Shown here in pieces: positions 52,602-62,853 of a stretch of 64,000 bases of DNA. Position 1 is the first letter of the stretch. Each line of letters begins with the position of its first letter. Both the position numbers and the translations under genes were made by a program. This DNA is from Entamoeba invadens IP1. Its lineage: Eukaryota > Evosea > Mastigamoebida > Endamoebidae. The notes beneath the pieces were generated by a model, which had not been told where the DNA came from, ran no database searches, and worked only from the letters and a program-made list of their open reading frames with translations. The stretch lies in NCBI RefSeq assembly GCF_000330505.1, contig NW_004443770.1, forward strand, positions 180,330 to 244,329, in the 5' to 3' direction.

Positions 52602-53493
52602 ATGAACCCATTTGTCCTCATTATAGGCGGACTTCTCTTAATCATCGAAGCTCTTGTTAAGAGTTTTGCACACAAAGCTCTTGCAAAGCCTATAATAATG
52701 AGAGAGCCCGTTTTGTTTTTGTTTGCACATGCAGATGATGACGCGATGTTTTATGTACCAACAATAGAGAGTCTTAAAAGAAAGTCAATTCCATTCTCAA
52801 TGGTATTATTCTCTTCAAGTTTGTTTTTTTATTAATTAGTATAATAAATATATTAATATATTTATTAAAGTACTAATGTATTAGACGAAACTAGAAAGCA
52901 AGAATTCCAAAACGCTTGCAAAGGCTACGGGTGTGAAAATTCGTATATCGCAGACCCACAGACTTTTAAGGTTTGTATATTTAAGCAAATATACAAAATA
53001 CTATTGTATTAAAAACAAATTCTATAATTAATATGAATTTTACTATAAATTATATACTATTATTAACAACGAGGATGGCTTCCAAGAGAATTGGGACATC
53101 ATGAAGATAGCACAAGAAGTTCAAGAGATAGTCGAGAGAGATGGAATTCAAACGATTATAACGTTTGATAAAAATGGAATTAGTGGACATCCAAATCATA
53201 TCAACTTGTTTAAGGCTCTGCCAATGATTCATACATTAGTCCCTCATGTTTCATTGTATACCCTCACTTCAAAGAACATTATAAGAAAGTACAGTCACAC
53301 CATAGACTGTTTGTGTTCTGTTTTTCTGGATTCTATTAAACAAGACAACATCACTACTCTCTTGGAGTCTTCTCATGAAGCGTATGAGTATATGAAATAT
53401 TACCCGTCACAGCTTAACTGGTACAGATACCTTTACCTCTTCACGTCGACATACACGATGATCAATAAATTAGAACTCTTCAATTCTAATTGA
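52602..53493 (+). CDS. PIG-L-type GlcNAc-PI de-N-acetylase, spliced
   Basis: Second enzyme of GPI-anchor synthesis: removes the acetyl group from GlcNAc-phosphatidylinositol on the cytosolic side of the endoplasmic reticulum. Three exons: 52602-52818, 52885-52970 and 53074-53493, with introns starting GTTTG and ending TAG and GAG, restore a continuous product of about 240 residues. An N-terminal membrane anchor (FVLIIGGLLLIIEALV) precedes the motif AHADDDAMFY and, in exon 3, TFDKNGISGHPNHINLF with its zinc-binding histidines. The first motif is usually HPDDE; here it reads HADDD, a conservative but unusual change at the metal site. Otherwise family-like. Confidence 0.88.
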
Positions 53494-53620
53494 TTATTTC
53501 TAGTATTTAATAGTAGTTGTATTATTAACAAATAGTATCATCAAACCCAAAGTAGTTACATATAATTAATAATAGATATATTATACTAGACTTAAAATAA
53601 CCAACAAAAAGACCAAAAGT

Positions 53621-53624
53621 GAAC
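53621..53624 (+). promoter_or_regulatory. GAAC-type core promoter element
   Basis: AAAAGTGAACTT ends 14-20 bases before the ATG at 53641, the same motif and spacing as before the genes at 33674 and 49321. Confidence 0.45.
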
Positions 53625-53640
53625 TTGAAAAGAACAAAAC

Positions 53641-54175
53641 ATGGACACGGAGACAAAGGCAAACAGCACTGAGACATTTCGATATGACTGGAACTTTGGG
53701 GTCGTTCGTATAACAAAAAGTGTACGTGTGACTGTGACGATTATTTTGTGGATTATCACTTTTCTCTTGTCATTGACGTCTTTTATATTATCACTCACAA
53801 TCGAAAATATGTGGGTCATTTACGTGTTGTATATCACCGCGTTGATACCATCTTTTCTGTCGTTTGTTTTTGGTTGTTACGCTATTCTAATGACAGAGAA
53901 TTGAAGATTCAATAATGTGAAACTTATATGGTAGATACATCTTTGTGTACGGTTGTAATCCTAAGGTGTGTTGCATCTCTCCACATGCGGGGTTTGCAAT
54001 TGCCTTTCATGTTATTTGCATTGTGTGTGTCACATTCACATTGATAATTATCGGAGTTCCACAACCAACAACTGTGGTCATCATTATACAGTCACTCTAC
54101 ATCTTTTCGGAAACAATCCACCTCCCTTTCATCAAGCCTCACGCAGACAGATTCCTTTCTTGGCTTTTGAATTAA
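53641..54175 (+). CDS. Four-segment membrane protein, spliced
   Basis: Exons 53641-53861 and 53935-54175 flank a 73-base intron (GTTTGT...TAG) and give 153 residues. Four hydrophobic segments: VTVTIILWIITFLLSLTSFIL, WVIYVLYITALIPSFLS, AIAFHVICIVCVTFTLIII and TTVVIIIQSLYIF. A short cysteine-containing loop (YGCNPKVCC) lies between segments 2 and 3. The arrangement recalls tetraspan-type proteins, but no tetraspanin CCG motif is present. Function unknown. Confidence 0.78.
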
Positions 54176-55047
54176 TTTACCTTTTTGTTTTTTTAACTCA
54201 TTAAATGTTTTTGTACCACTTCTGAAATGTTTTGTTCACTTGGTTTAACTAAATAAGTAACTTGTGTGTTTTTTAAAAACTTTTTCATTGGAACTTCTAT
54301 TCTTATCATTTTAAATTAGTGACTCTTTGTTTTAAATTTACTTCTGGAATAACGGAATTTCTTTACCAAATTATCTTATAAACTGATAATCTTGGTCAAA
54401 AAATATTTTTTTTTGAAATAAAAAAAACAATTAACATATTAAAATATTTATCGATTTTTCTTGTCAAATTAACACTTAAAATAACGCCCTTATTTTTGTT
54501 TTGGCCTGTTTTTACTGGGATATTAATCCAATTTTTGATGATTTTCCTTTTTTGGCTTGTGTATTGTTTATGCACATTATAAAATCTCTAAAAAAAATGG
54601 AAATTTATTTAATAAACTCGAGATTTCCCGATTTTTAGACCACTTGAATTTTGTTCAATGTTATTTAAAGTGTTAATAACGTTCTAAATTTAAATTTATT
54701 TTATTTTCTACTTTTATTAATCATCATAAAGTCTAAAATTTTTAGACTCTAAAAACTATTTGAAAAAAAATGATAATTATATAATACAAATATGATAATT
54801 TTAATAATAATACTACTACTTTGTTTAACAAATATGTTTTATTTCTATTTTTATAGTGAGAAACATTATCCTAATGATAATAATAAAAAGAATTAAATTT
54901 AATAACAAAACTTGAAACTATTTGTTATTTTTTTATTTTTATAATAAACAAACAGTTTATAAATTATTTAATGAACAGTTCTCTTTATTAATTTCTATTT
55001 GAATTTAATTTTTGTATCAGATCTGTAAAAGTTAAAAGTTATACCAA
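54176..55047. other. AT-rich intergenic DNA
   Basis: No gene, RNA or repeat pair was seen in about 870 bases. Confidence 0.6.
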
Positions 55048-55626
55048 ATGGAAGAGAAAGAACGCGCCCAACAACACACAAAACCGTCAGAACAGCCATC
55101 AAAACTTCCAAAACCTCCAAGTGAAGGACATGAAAAAACAAAACGGAAATATTGTTTTAATAAAGAAAAGAAAGAAAAAAGAGATGCATCTTTGGCTGGT
55201 TCTAATTGTAGAAAGTATGGTGTTATCAGGTACGGAAAAACAGAGGAAAATGAACCTTTATATTATTGTCCATTCTGTGGCTCTTCAATGGGAAAGTCGA
55301 GTGTGAGAATTCATTTTGATAAGTGGCACTTAGGCACAAACTCTCCGAGGCCTGTTGAAGACATTGCAGTCAAATATGTTAAAGAACAATATAATAATTT
55401 CCCAGGACTATACACGGCTCTTGCCAAGTTTTCTAATCCACTTAATGAAATGGAATCCGTCGGTAAAAAGCCTCGAATTGTTTCGGAGTTATTTACGCTA
55501 GAAAAGGCGAGAAAACAAGTCGAATTTGCTCTTACATTGATTCGGCTCAGTAGCGAAGAACAAAAGGGGGTTGTCATAGATGACAAGTTCAAACCCAATA
55601 ATACTATGTATAGCTCTGATGAATAG
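55048..55626 (+). CDS. Single zinc-finger protein, 192 aa
   Basis: The hydrophilic N-terminus (Lys, Glu, Pro) precedes one C2H2-type finger at about residues 73-95: YYCPFCGSSMGKSSVRIHF, with CX2C and HX4H spacing. The remainder is helical with no other motif. Such single fingers occur in transposon-linked and host DNA- or RNA-binding proteins. There are no terminal repeats around it, so it is treated as host. Function unknown. Confidence 0.6.
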   Translation: MEEKERAQQHTKPSEQPSKLPKPPSEGHEKTKRKYCFNKEKKEKRDASLAGSNCRKYGVIRYGKTEENEPLYYCPFCGSSMGKSSVRIHFDKWHLGTNSPRPVEDIAVKYVKEQYNNFPGLYTALAKFSNPLNEMESVGKKPRIVSELFTLEKARKQVEFALTLIRLSSEEQKGVVIDDKFKPNNTMYSSDE

Positions 55627-55785
55627 ATTTACACTCATTTTATTTTGACATTACACAAAGTCAACTAAGTATTAAAATATAATTAATTTATTATTAAATC
55701 GTTATTAGAGTTGACACAATAAGACTTGAAGTAAACAGTACCGACACTTATATCTTTCAATTCACATCTTACAAGAACAATCTCA

Positions 55786-56502
55786 TCAATTCACATAATC
55801 CTCACAATACTCGACCGCATCTTGGAACTTACTCGTATTCGATACAGCTTCCTCTGCTATATCCTCTCGATACCCCATTTCTATCAATTTCCACACAGCA
55901 CACATTTCATACCCATCACCGTCGTCACTATTAATAATCGACTTTTCAAGTTCATTCAATGGGTTTCCTTTGTGTAACTTGGTGTGTATTTTATCAAGAA
56001 CATCTCCTTCGATCTTTGCCTTCTCAAGTTCAACCTCTTCCTCTAAACTCTCTCCATCACCAACACTCTCTGTGTCTTGCAGTAAAATTTCGGAGATCAA
56101 ATCGGGGTTTCCTCGAATCGCTTCTGCCATCTCGACATCAACCTCCGCGATATCGTCCAACATTTCCTCGAAACTGGAATCGCCAAATGAAACCTCAAGA
56201 ATGTCATCTTGGTTACCTTCAGTCGCTCTATCCATCTCACATGAATTTCTTTTGTGGTGTTCCTTCACCTTTTTTACTACAACGTTCCGAATTTCGATGT
56301 AAATAACTCGGTCGCCGTCTTTAATTGTCTCAGAAAGTACCATCTCGTTAGCTAGCTTCTCTCCTTTATACACCAAACATATTTTACTCACATCTTTGTG
56401 ATATTTCGCACTCAAAAGCCCTTTCAAATACCCCACAGTCTCATCTCCGGGCACTTCGTAAAGCTCAAACCCCCCAGAAACACCTCCCACGTTTATTTTC
56501 AT
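55786..56502 (-). CDS. Ubiquitin-like and UBA domain protein (Rad23/ubiquilin-like)
   Basis: Probable shuttle that carries ubiquitinated proteins to the proteasome. Residues 1-75 form a ubiquitin-like fold (ELYEVPGDETVGYLKGLL, LVYKGEKLANEMVL and DGDRVIYIEIR). The acidic middle has an STI1/XPC-binding-like short segment (EAIRGNPDLISEILLQD). The C-terminal UBA (AVWKLIEMGYREDIAEEAV then FQDAVEYCEDYVN) is clear. With 238 residues and only one UBA it is shorter than Rad23 (two UBAs). Cytosolic and nuclear in relatives. The AAGTGAAC motif lies next to the start. Confidence 0.85.
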   Translation of the reverse strand: MKINVGGVSGGFELYEVPGDETVGYLKGLLSAKYHKDVSKICLVYKGEKLANEMVLSETIKDGDRVIYIEIRNVVVKKVKEHHKRNSCEMDRATEGNQDDILEVSFGDSSFEEMLDDIAEVDVEMAEAIRGNPDLISEILLQDTESVGDGESLEEEVELEKAKIEGDVLDKIHTKLHKGNPLNELEKSIINSDDGDGYEMCAVWKLIEMGYREDIAEEAVSNTSKFQDAVEYCEDYVN

Positions 56503-56512
56503 TGTTTTTTCA

Positions 56513-56520
56513 GTTCACTT
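56513..56520 (-). promoter_or_regulatory. GAAC-type core promoter element
   Basis: On the minus strand AAGTGAAC lies 11-18 bases before the ATG at 56502, matching the element before three plus-strand genes. Confidence 0.45.
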
Positions 56521-56583
56521 TTTCTTCTCTCTTCAAACCTATTTAAAAAATTCACAACAAAATCAAGTGGATGAATAAGGGAA

Positions 56584-57504
56584 TTAATTAAGTGGTGCTG
56601 GTGAATTGGGGCCCGGAGAAAGGAGTTTAAGAATTTGGTCGTCACTTTTTGTCGCCAAACAAGATAAACAGGGCTTAACGACATGTGTCGGGTGTTCACC
56701 AATATACACAATTTGACCATCGGGAACATCTTGTGATATCCACGAGTTGGCACCAATTCGCACGTGAGACCCCACAGTGATGTTCCCAAGTATTTTAGCG
56801 CCAGCACCTACTGTGACATAATCACCAACAGTGGGATGACGTTTTGTTCCTCTTTTAATGATTCCACCTTCTTCTTGAAAATGCATAGCACCAAGTGTGA
56901 CAGACTGATAAATTCTACACCACTCTCCTACTACAGCTGTCTCTCCAATGACTACACCAACGCCATGGTCTATGAAGAAGTGATCCCCTATTTGTGCCCC
57001 AGGATGTATATCAATCGCAGTGTATGCGTGGACAGACTCCATTAACTCTCTGCAATACCACCTCTCTCCGCACGTGTAAATCACATGTGCGACGCGATAA
57101 ACTATAGCCGCTTGAAACCCCGGATAACACCGAATGATTATCGGAAGACCAGGCGCAGCGGGGTCTCCAGCATACGCCGCTATTAAGTCGGTTTTGAGAC
57201 TCTCTCTTATTTTTGGCAAATTTTCAACGACTTTAAGACAACAACTCTCTGCAAAGTCATCATCGTTGTATGCGGAAATTGAAGTGATCAGGTGGTCGAT
57301 CAATTTTGTTATTTCCAAAGAAATGTGCGATTGTGAGATGTTCTTGTGTGGAAGGAAAAAGTCGGGGAAAAAGATTTTTTGAAGTTGTTGAAGCTCAAAA
57401 AAAACATCTTTAGCCGGGTAATCTCGAATACTCCTGAACGTTGGGTTGTCGTTGAGATAAGAAGAAAATAATGTTTTGCCAACTTCACAAACTAACGCGT
57501 CCAT
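56584..57504 (-). CDS. Serine O-acetyltransferase (CysE-like)
   Basis: First step of cysteine synthesis: acetyl-CoA plus L-serine gives O-acetylserine, in the cytosol. The start is ATG 57504 (MDALVCEVGKTL); an upstream ATG would add 36 basic residues atypical of the family. The N-terminal helical domain precedes left-handed beta-helix hexapeptide repeats with the active-site region DIHPGAQIGDHFFIDHGVGV and VVIGETAVVGEWC, then GTKRHPTVGDYVTVGAGAKI. Entamoeba is known to have acquired this pathway from bacteria. Bacterial enzymes end in an isoleucine that docks in O-acetylserine sulfhydrylase; this one ends PAPLN, so that complex is unlikely. Length 306. Confidence 0.95.
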   Translation of the reverse strand: MDALVCEVGKTLFSSYLNDNPTFRSIRDYPAKDVFFELQQLQKIFFPDFFLPHKNISQSHISLEITKLIDHLITSISAYNDDDFAESCCLKVVENLPKIRESLKTDLIAAYAGDPAAPGLPIIIRCYPGFQAAIVYRVAHVIYTCGERWYCRELMESVHAYTAIDIHPGAQIGDHFFIDHGVGVVIGETAVVGEWCRIYQSVTLGAMHFQEEGGIIKRGTKRHPTVGDYVTVGAGAKILGNITVGSHVRIGANSWISQDVPDGQIVYIGEHPTHVVKPCLSCLATKSDDQILKLLSPGPNSPAPLN

Positions 57505-58002
57505 TTTTTGATTATGAAGTTTGCATTTCTTAAAATAGTTTTTTAATAAGTTTATTATTATAAGTTTTTTTCGTTTGTTTTTGTTTTGGATTTTTGGGTA
57601 AAAAACTATCAACTATTTTATCAGGAAAGAAGTATTAATAAAATAATTTAAGTGATTATTTTTTATTTGATTTTGTACTATTAAATTATTATATTATTAA
57701 AATAAATATACATCATTTAAGACAGTTTATCCAAAACAAGCTATTGAGCCCAAAAATAAAGAATTTTATTTATAAAAATGTCATTTTTTATTCTTTGAGG
57801 CGAATAACTATAAAAAACCAAAGATTTTTTTCATTGAGTTAAAAATCTTTTCCTGATTTTTTGCAAGGTAGTTTATTGAAGAATATTGTTTGTAAGCTTA
57901 AATCTGACATATTGGAAACACCCATTTTTGTCCTAAAAAACAAAACAAGATTCACTAAAAAGTTCGGCAATAAATAATTGTAATTGTCATTACGAAAAAT
58001 AA
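57505..58002. other. AT-rich intergenic DNA
   Basis: Upstream region of the serine acetyltransferase; no gene was seen. Confidence 0.55.
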
Positions 58003-58380
58003 TCAATTATCACAATAGGAATTAATAATTGCAGATAATACAGAATCGGTTATCTCAACATCACATGTAAATTTATCGTCGTTTTTTAGTGTCATTTCAA
58101 GAGTACAACAAAAAGCAACTTTCAACGTGTGAAGGTGATGATTGGTACAATTTTGTTCTGAAACAACAGAAAATGCATTTTGTATCAATTCTATGAATAC
58201 CACACCATCAATTTTGTTAAAAAGTGGATTTGTGGTTTTTGTATTAATATTTACATGTTCTCTTTCATGTTGAGTTTCCAAGTTTCTCAGTTCAATTTCC
58301 AAGTTCCTTGCATCATAAACATCTCCAATTGCGGTAGCATGATATCTGTTAATTGTCTGATGTTTTTAAAGCAAAAACGT
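58003..58380 (-). pseudogene. Orphan ORF without start codon
   Basis: The minus-strand frame is open from a stop near 58370 to the stop at 58003, about 120 codons, with no ATG until its interior. The product is soluble, with charged and Thr/Asn-rich regions (YDARNLEIELRNLETQ, then several Cys and His residues). It could be a broken gene, an exon of a spliced gene, or transposon debris. No family is recognised. The flanks show no inverted repeats. Confidence 0.35.
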
Positions 58381-59072
58381 ATTTTTAGTAAAAGATTGTA
58401 AAAGAAAAGAAAAAAGAAAAAAACGAATGCGGGTTTCCAAAATTCATTTGTGCCAGATTTAAGCGTTCAAACAACAAGTGCACTTAGTTTGGTTTCAAAT
58501 GAAATAAGTGTCAAAACAAATACAAAGAACATTTCTTCAATTTGGTTTTAAAATAATAACAAATCGTCTTTGTACTTCGTTTCTTGTCCCTGTAATAATT
58601 TAAAATGTTTCAAATAAAATAGGGTTTCGAAATAATAGCAAAATATCCAAAAAGAAATAAAAACAAGTCTCATTAACATGTAATTTTGTTTAACTAAGGC
58701 TTCATGAAATTGATTCTAATTTCTTATGTGCACGTACACATGAGCCACAAGTATGAAATCTCAATTGTTGTAAACTGTGGTGTTTTCTTAATTTTAATGT
58801 CATCTTTTAAAGTTTTAGTTGGATTTTATATGTTTACAAACTAAAAAGTTATCACTTAAACAAACATTAAAAAACACATTTTCAAAGAATTAAACGTAAT
58901 TTACAAGTATGAAAAAAACAAGAGTAATACTTATAAGAAATTTTTAGATGAAAGCAAAAATATACCATTTATAGTATGGTATTTTGTGAAAAGAAATGAT
59001 ATTGAAAAAAACCAAAGTATCTTTAATTAATATTTATGATTAAAATTCAAACAAATGAAAAATTTTAATTAT
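58381..59072. other. AT-rich intergenic DNA
   Basis: No gene or repeat pair was seen between the orphan ORF and the next element. Confidence 0.55.
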
Positions 59073-59955
59073 TATAAACTGTTTTTCAAAACTCTGTACT
59101 GGGATGACCCAATTTATTGGACTTATTATTCCTAAATTATTTTTTCTTTGCTTAACCCTCATTTTTTGTTCAAAACATTTACTATAAAAAACAAAATAAC
59201 GAACCTGATTATTTTTAAATTTTACTTGATAAATAAATCTTGCACCAAACATTTACTTGAAAAATATAAAAAACAAACTTGGGATCAAAATTTTGATTAC
59301 CATAACACAATTTTTGCCAAAAACACACGACTTTATAATTCGATGTCAGTTTTTATAGAATCACCAAGCTGTGTTTCATATAAAATTGAATAGTCTAAAC
59401 GAGTAAAACCAGCATTTAAAAAACTTTTAAAACTTTACAATTGAAATTTTTTAATTTTTATTTTTAACTGTTTATTTTATTTAATACTGTAGTAATTGGC
59501 GACCTTGTTTGTTTTTAAATGTTTGTCGTTTTGTGTTATCAATGGCCATTTTTCAATTGTTAAAATGAATAGAAACTGATCATTAATAAAAGTGTTGTAT
59601 AATTTGATGCTATGTTGTCCTTCATCATATCGTTTGTTTATTGTTATATTGTCATTTATCTTATGTTTATTTGAAAGATAGAATTTTACTCATGTTTAGT
59701 TACAAAATAAACCACTAACAAAATAACGAACATGGAAAATTGGGAAGATTTACCCAATATTTGGGTGATTTCCCGATTTTTTGTTCAATAATTGAAATTG
59801 TATTGATTTTTAAGGGTTTTAAACTGTGTACCGTTGTTGGTTCAACAAATAGGAAAATAAAAAATAAAATAAATAAAAAATAGTAAATAACGGGAAATTA
59901 GGACAAAGGGTTTTTATAAAATTTCGAAACGGTACAGATTTTGAAATACATTTTA
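59073..59955. mobile_element. Non-autonomous element, uninterrupted copy
   Basis: Same family as the split element at 5011-8087. It begins AAACTGTTTTTCAAAACTCT near 59077 and ends with the inverted version near 59953. It aligns along its whole 0.88 kb with the two halves at 5 kb and 7.8 kb, including the hairpin block at about 59738-59776. There is no coding capacity. At about 59640-59655 it shows TTGTTATATTGTC, the empty form of the mariner insertion site, so this copy records the state before that insertion. Confidence 0.82.
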
Positions 59956-60437
59956 TATTAAATTGTTTTTCATTAACTTATTATAAACAATATTAAACAG
60001 CATTAATACACAATATAAAAAGCGAGCATGTTAAACACATAAATACAATATATTGTTTTCTTTATGTCGCACGTTAATGATCGGTTGTTTATCATTGCAA
60101 CATATCAGTTTTATATCTTTATTTTGTTAAAACGTTTGTGTGTAGTTATATTCAATTTTATATTCTTATTGTTTATGATGGTGTTGGTTTTGATTTTCAA
60201 AGTTCTGGCTTTTATAGTATATATTTAAATGGATATTATTTGAAAATTTGAACAAATACCGAAATATATTTTTTTGCCTCAATTTTTTATGATTTAAACA
60301 ACTAAATATTTTTTTATTGATAATTGAAAAACTTTATTGTAATTCATATAACTTGAATATATTTGATAATTGTTATAGTTTTTAAATTATATTGGTTCAA
60401 TTTTTTAAATTCTGATAATATCTTGTATAATAAAAGT
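59956..60437. other. AT-rich DNA before the Polinton
   Basis: No gene was seen. It ends at the first copy of the Polinton-type terminal motif. Confidence 0.5.
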
Positions 60438-60921
60438 AGCTATAGTAGGTCACCTCTCTCGAACTCGCAAAAATCGCACACTATTAAAATCACTTTATTA
60501 GGGTTTTTTTAACTTTTTGGACCCCCCCTTTTTAACACACAGTGTTATCCTACAGCGATTTTTCAATTTCAAAACCTTCGAAAACCCCAAAGGATGAAAC
60601 AGTTTTTATTATCGATTTTCCTGGTTTTTGAGAAAAATTTTTTCAAAAATCGCAAAGGATTAAACATCATTTATATGGGTTTTTACGACCTAATTTTCAA
60701 GGTCGAATGACATAAAATTGCCTAAAATTTGCTCATTTTACACTAAAATGTTGTTTATTTTAAAATTTATATAAAATTAAAAATTTGAGGTAATATATGT
60801 TAAAATAAACATAAATTAGTATTTTAATAATAATTGCAAAAAGTTGCGAGTTCGAGAGAGTCGACCTACTATAACTACTCTAAGTGAAACCTAAAAGTTC
60901 GAGAGAGGTGACTTAGTATAG
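60438..60921. repeat. Terminal motif in three copies
   Basis: TAGGTCACCTCTCTCGAACT lies at about 60445-60464 on plus. Inverted versions follow at 60844-60873 (TTGCGAGTTCGAGAG then TCGACCTACTATA) and 60893-60921 (AGTTCGAGAGAGGTGACTTA). The first two could also bound a separate 0.43-kb non-autonomous element that shares Polinton ends. Confidence 0.65.
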
Positions 60922-61148
60922 TTTTGAAAATAATTTTAAAAATAAATTTTGAACAAGACTAGAACATAAACTAATATATTAAGGAGAACCGAAACGAAGT
61001 GATATTCCACGAACAACATATATAATAAAAAAATATTTAATTTCGAGGTCGAGAATTCGCGACCTTTGACTTTATAGTTTAAAATAAAATAGAAATGAGT
61101 TTTAGAGAAGGAATTGATATTTAACAAAAACAAATTAAAGAACATTAA

Positions 61149-62138
61149 ACAAGAAGATTGCGACATAGAGAACAAATATTAAATCAAAAACGTAATAAAT
61201 TATTTATGGAGAACATACCTTTTAATAATTTAACAATTGATTATCCATTTAAGAGTTTAGATAAATATGAATCTTTATTGAAAAAAGATATCAATAAGAA
61301 ACAAATAATTAGTCAAGACTTCAATCCGAAAACCATGAATAAACTTTATTCAAGACTTTATTACTCTCCATATTTTAATAGTTATGAAGTCGATTTAGCT
61401 TTCTTTGATTCTGGAAACAGTATCAAACAAAATATATACATGTTCATTATTAATATTAACACAAAATATTTATATGTATTTTCACTTTATAATAAAAACA
61501 ATGACAGTTTAATAATGCCTTTTAATACTTTACTTAATGTTGGAGTTGTTTTTGATAACATCCGTTTTGATGGTGAATCTGCATTGAACAGCACTTATAT
61601 GTCAAATTATTTCAATAAATTGAATATAAGAACATATTCATCTCCATCCAAACATATTAATAAAAACAGAGTTGTAGATCGAGTTATCAGAACAATTAGA
61701 ACCGCTTATGATAATATAAGGTCGAGATATGTAAACAAAAATCAAGATATACTTATTCAAGAAATTGTTACTTACTATAATTTTTCAAAACATAATAAAA
61801 CTGGTTATCGACCTATTGATATTCAATACATACCTAATTACAACAATATGTATAAATGCTATCAACTTGAATATGATTATATTAAACAAATGGTTAAGAA
61901 GAATGATGAAATATTATATAAACAATTTGAAAACGGATTTTTATCTTATATATATGGAGACAAGTTAATAATATATTTGGATAATAGCAAAGACAATACT
62001 TTCAGAAAGACAAGAAATTATTTTAGTACTAAAGCAACAATGATAAGATATGATCATGGTAACATAGTATGTAAACTTGATGATAATGATAAAATTGTAA
62101 CAATTCCATGTTATTTTGCACTTCGTGATTACATATAA
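61149..62138 (+). CDS. Polinton-type retroviral-like integrase
   Basis: Catalyses insertion of the element. The frame is open from 61149; the first ATG is near 61206 (MENIPFNNLTIDYPF), giving about 310 residues, but a lost upstream start is possible. The rve core shows Asp in SYEVDLAFFD, Asp in NIRFDGESAL and, 35 residues later, Asp in RVVDRVIRTIRT at the place of the canonical glutamate. The N-terminal zinc finger is not obvious. The C-terminal 60 residues (GDKLIIYLDN, TKATMIRYDHGN) resemble the small SH3-like or chromo-type end of integrases. Very AT-rich codons with no host-like bias. Confidence 0.82.
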   Translation, partial: TRRLRHREQILNQKRNKLFMENIPFNNLTIDYPFKSLDKYESLLKKDINKKQIISQDFNPKTMNKLYSRLYYSPYFNSYEVDLAFFDSGNSIKQNIYMFIININTKYLYVFSLYNKNNDSLIMPFNTLLNVGVVFDNIRFDGESALNSTYMSNYFNKLNIRTYSSPSKHINKNRVVDRVIRTIRTAYDNIRSRYVNKNQDILIQEIVTYYNFSKHNKTGYRPIDIQYIPNYNNMYKCYQLEYDYIKQMVKKNDEILYKQFENGFLSYIYGDKLIIYLDNSKDNTFRKTRNYFSTKATMIRYDHGNIVCKLDDNDKIVTIPCYFALRDYI

Positions 62139-62232
62139 TTTATAATAATAATAAAGTTGAATCGAATATAATCGACCAAATCTAATTTACAATTTAAGTT
62201 ATTTATGTATATGTTTATTTTTGTTCTATAAA

Positions 62233-62685
62233 ATGAGAAAATTATACATGAATTTACATAATAATAATTGTAAAGTAATAAATACATATCAATTTGAAGT
62301 TGAATTACCAATTGAATTTGTTTGTTCTACTAATAATAAATATATTAACACAATTGCTACTAGATTCTATAATTCATATGGTCAGATTGATTGTGGAAAT
62401 ATTTTAAGAAATGATTTGAATTCTAGTAATGATTATCCTTCACAAGATGGATTTATAATTTTTGCTAACAGTGATAATCAAAAATCATTTGAAATCAAAG
62501 ATAATAAACGAAAAATAAAAATATGGTTTACTGATTACAAAAATAATATAATCAATATTGATTCAGATTATTATTTCATTGTTCAGTTAGAATTAGTGTT
62601 TTACCTTGAGAACAGTATTATTTTTAAACACTATGTATTCTTGGTGTTATATCTGTTGTTAATATTTTTTGTTCTTTTAATTTGA
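62233..62685 (+). CDS. Polinton-associated protein of unknown function, 150 aa
   Basis: ATG at 62233, 95 bases after the integrase stop, same strand. The product is beta-rich by composition (YQFEVELPIEFVC, IKIWFTDY, YFIVQLELVFYLE) and ends in a hydrophobic segment of about 20 residues (HYVFLVLYLLLIFFVLLI). The terminal hydrophobic stretch may be a membrane anchor or the result of a late frameshift. It could be one of the small structural genes of Polintons, but no family is recognised. Confidence 0.5.
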   Translation: MRKLYMNLHNNNCKVINTYQFEVELPIEFVCSTNNKYINTIATRFYNSYGQIDCGNILRNDLNSSNDYPSQDGFIIFANSDNQKSFEIKDNKRKIKIWFTDYKNNIINIDSDYYFIVQLELVFYLENSIIFKHYVFLVLYLLLIFFVLLI

Positions 62686-62689
62686 ATAA

Positions 62690-62853
62690 TCTCTTTTTAA
62701 ACAAATATGTAAATATTTTTAATACTGTAATAAATATTAACAGAAATATAAACGATAATAATGATGCTAATTCTACTATTTTTTCTAATTCAACCATTTA
62801 GTGTTTTGAAAAATTAAAAACATCAAAGATGTTTTCAGACCATCGAAGATGGT
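62690..62853. terminator. Paired hairpins between convergent Polinton genes
   Basis: AAACATCAAAGATGTTT at 62818-62834 and ACCATCGAAGATGGT at 62839-62853 each form a perfect stem with a three-base loop, five bases apart. They lie between a plus-strand ORF ending 62685 and a minus-strand frame whose stop is at 62854-62856. A 3'-end or RNA-processing role is inference. Confidence 0.45.

Noticed and set aside
60936..61175. 79-codon minus-strand ORF next to the integrase
   Set aside because: Low-complexity Phe/Leu-rich frame in A/T-rich DNA overlapping the integrase start; no motif.
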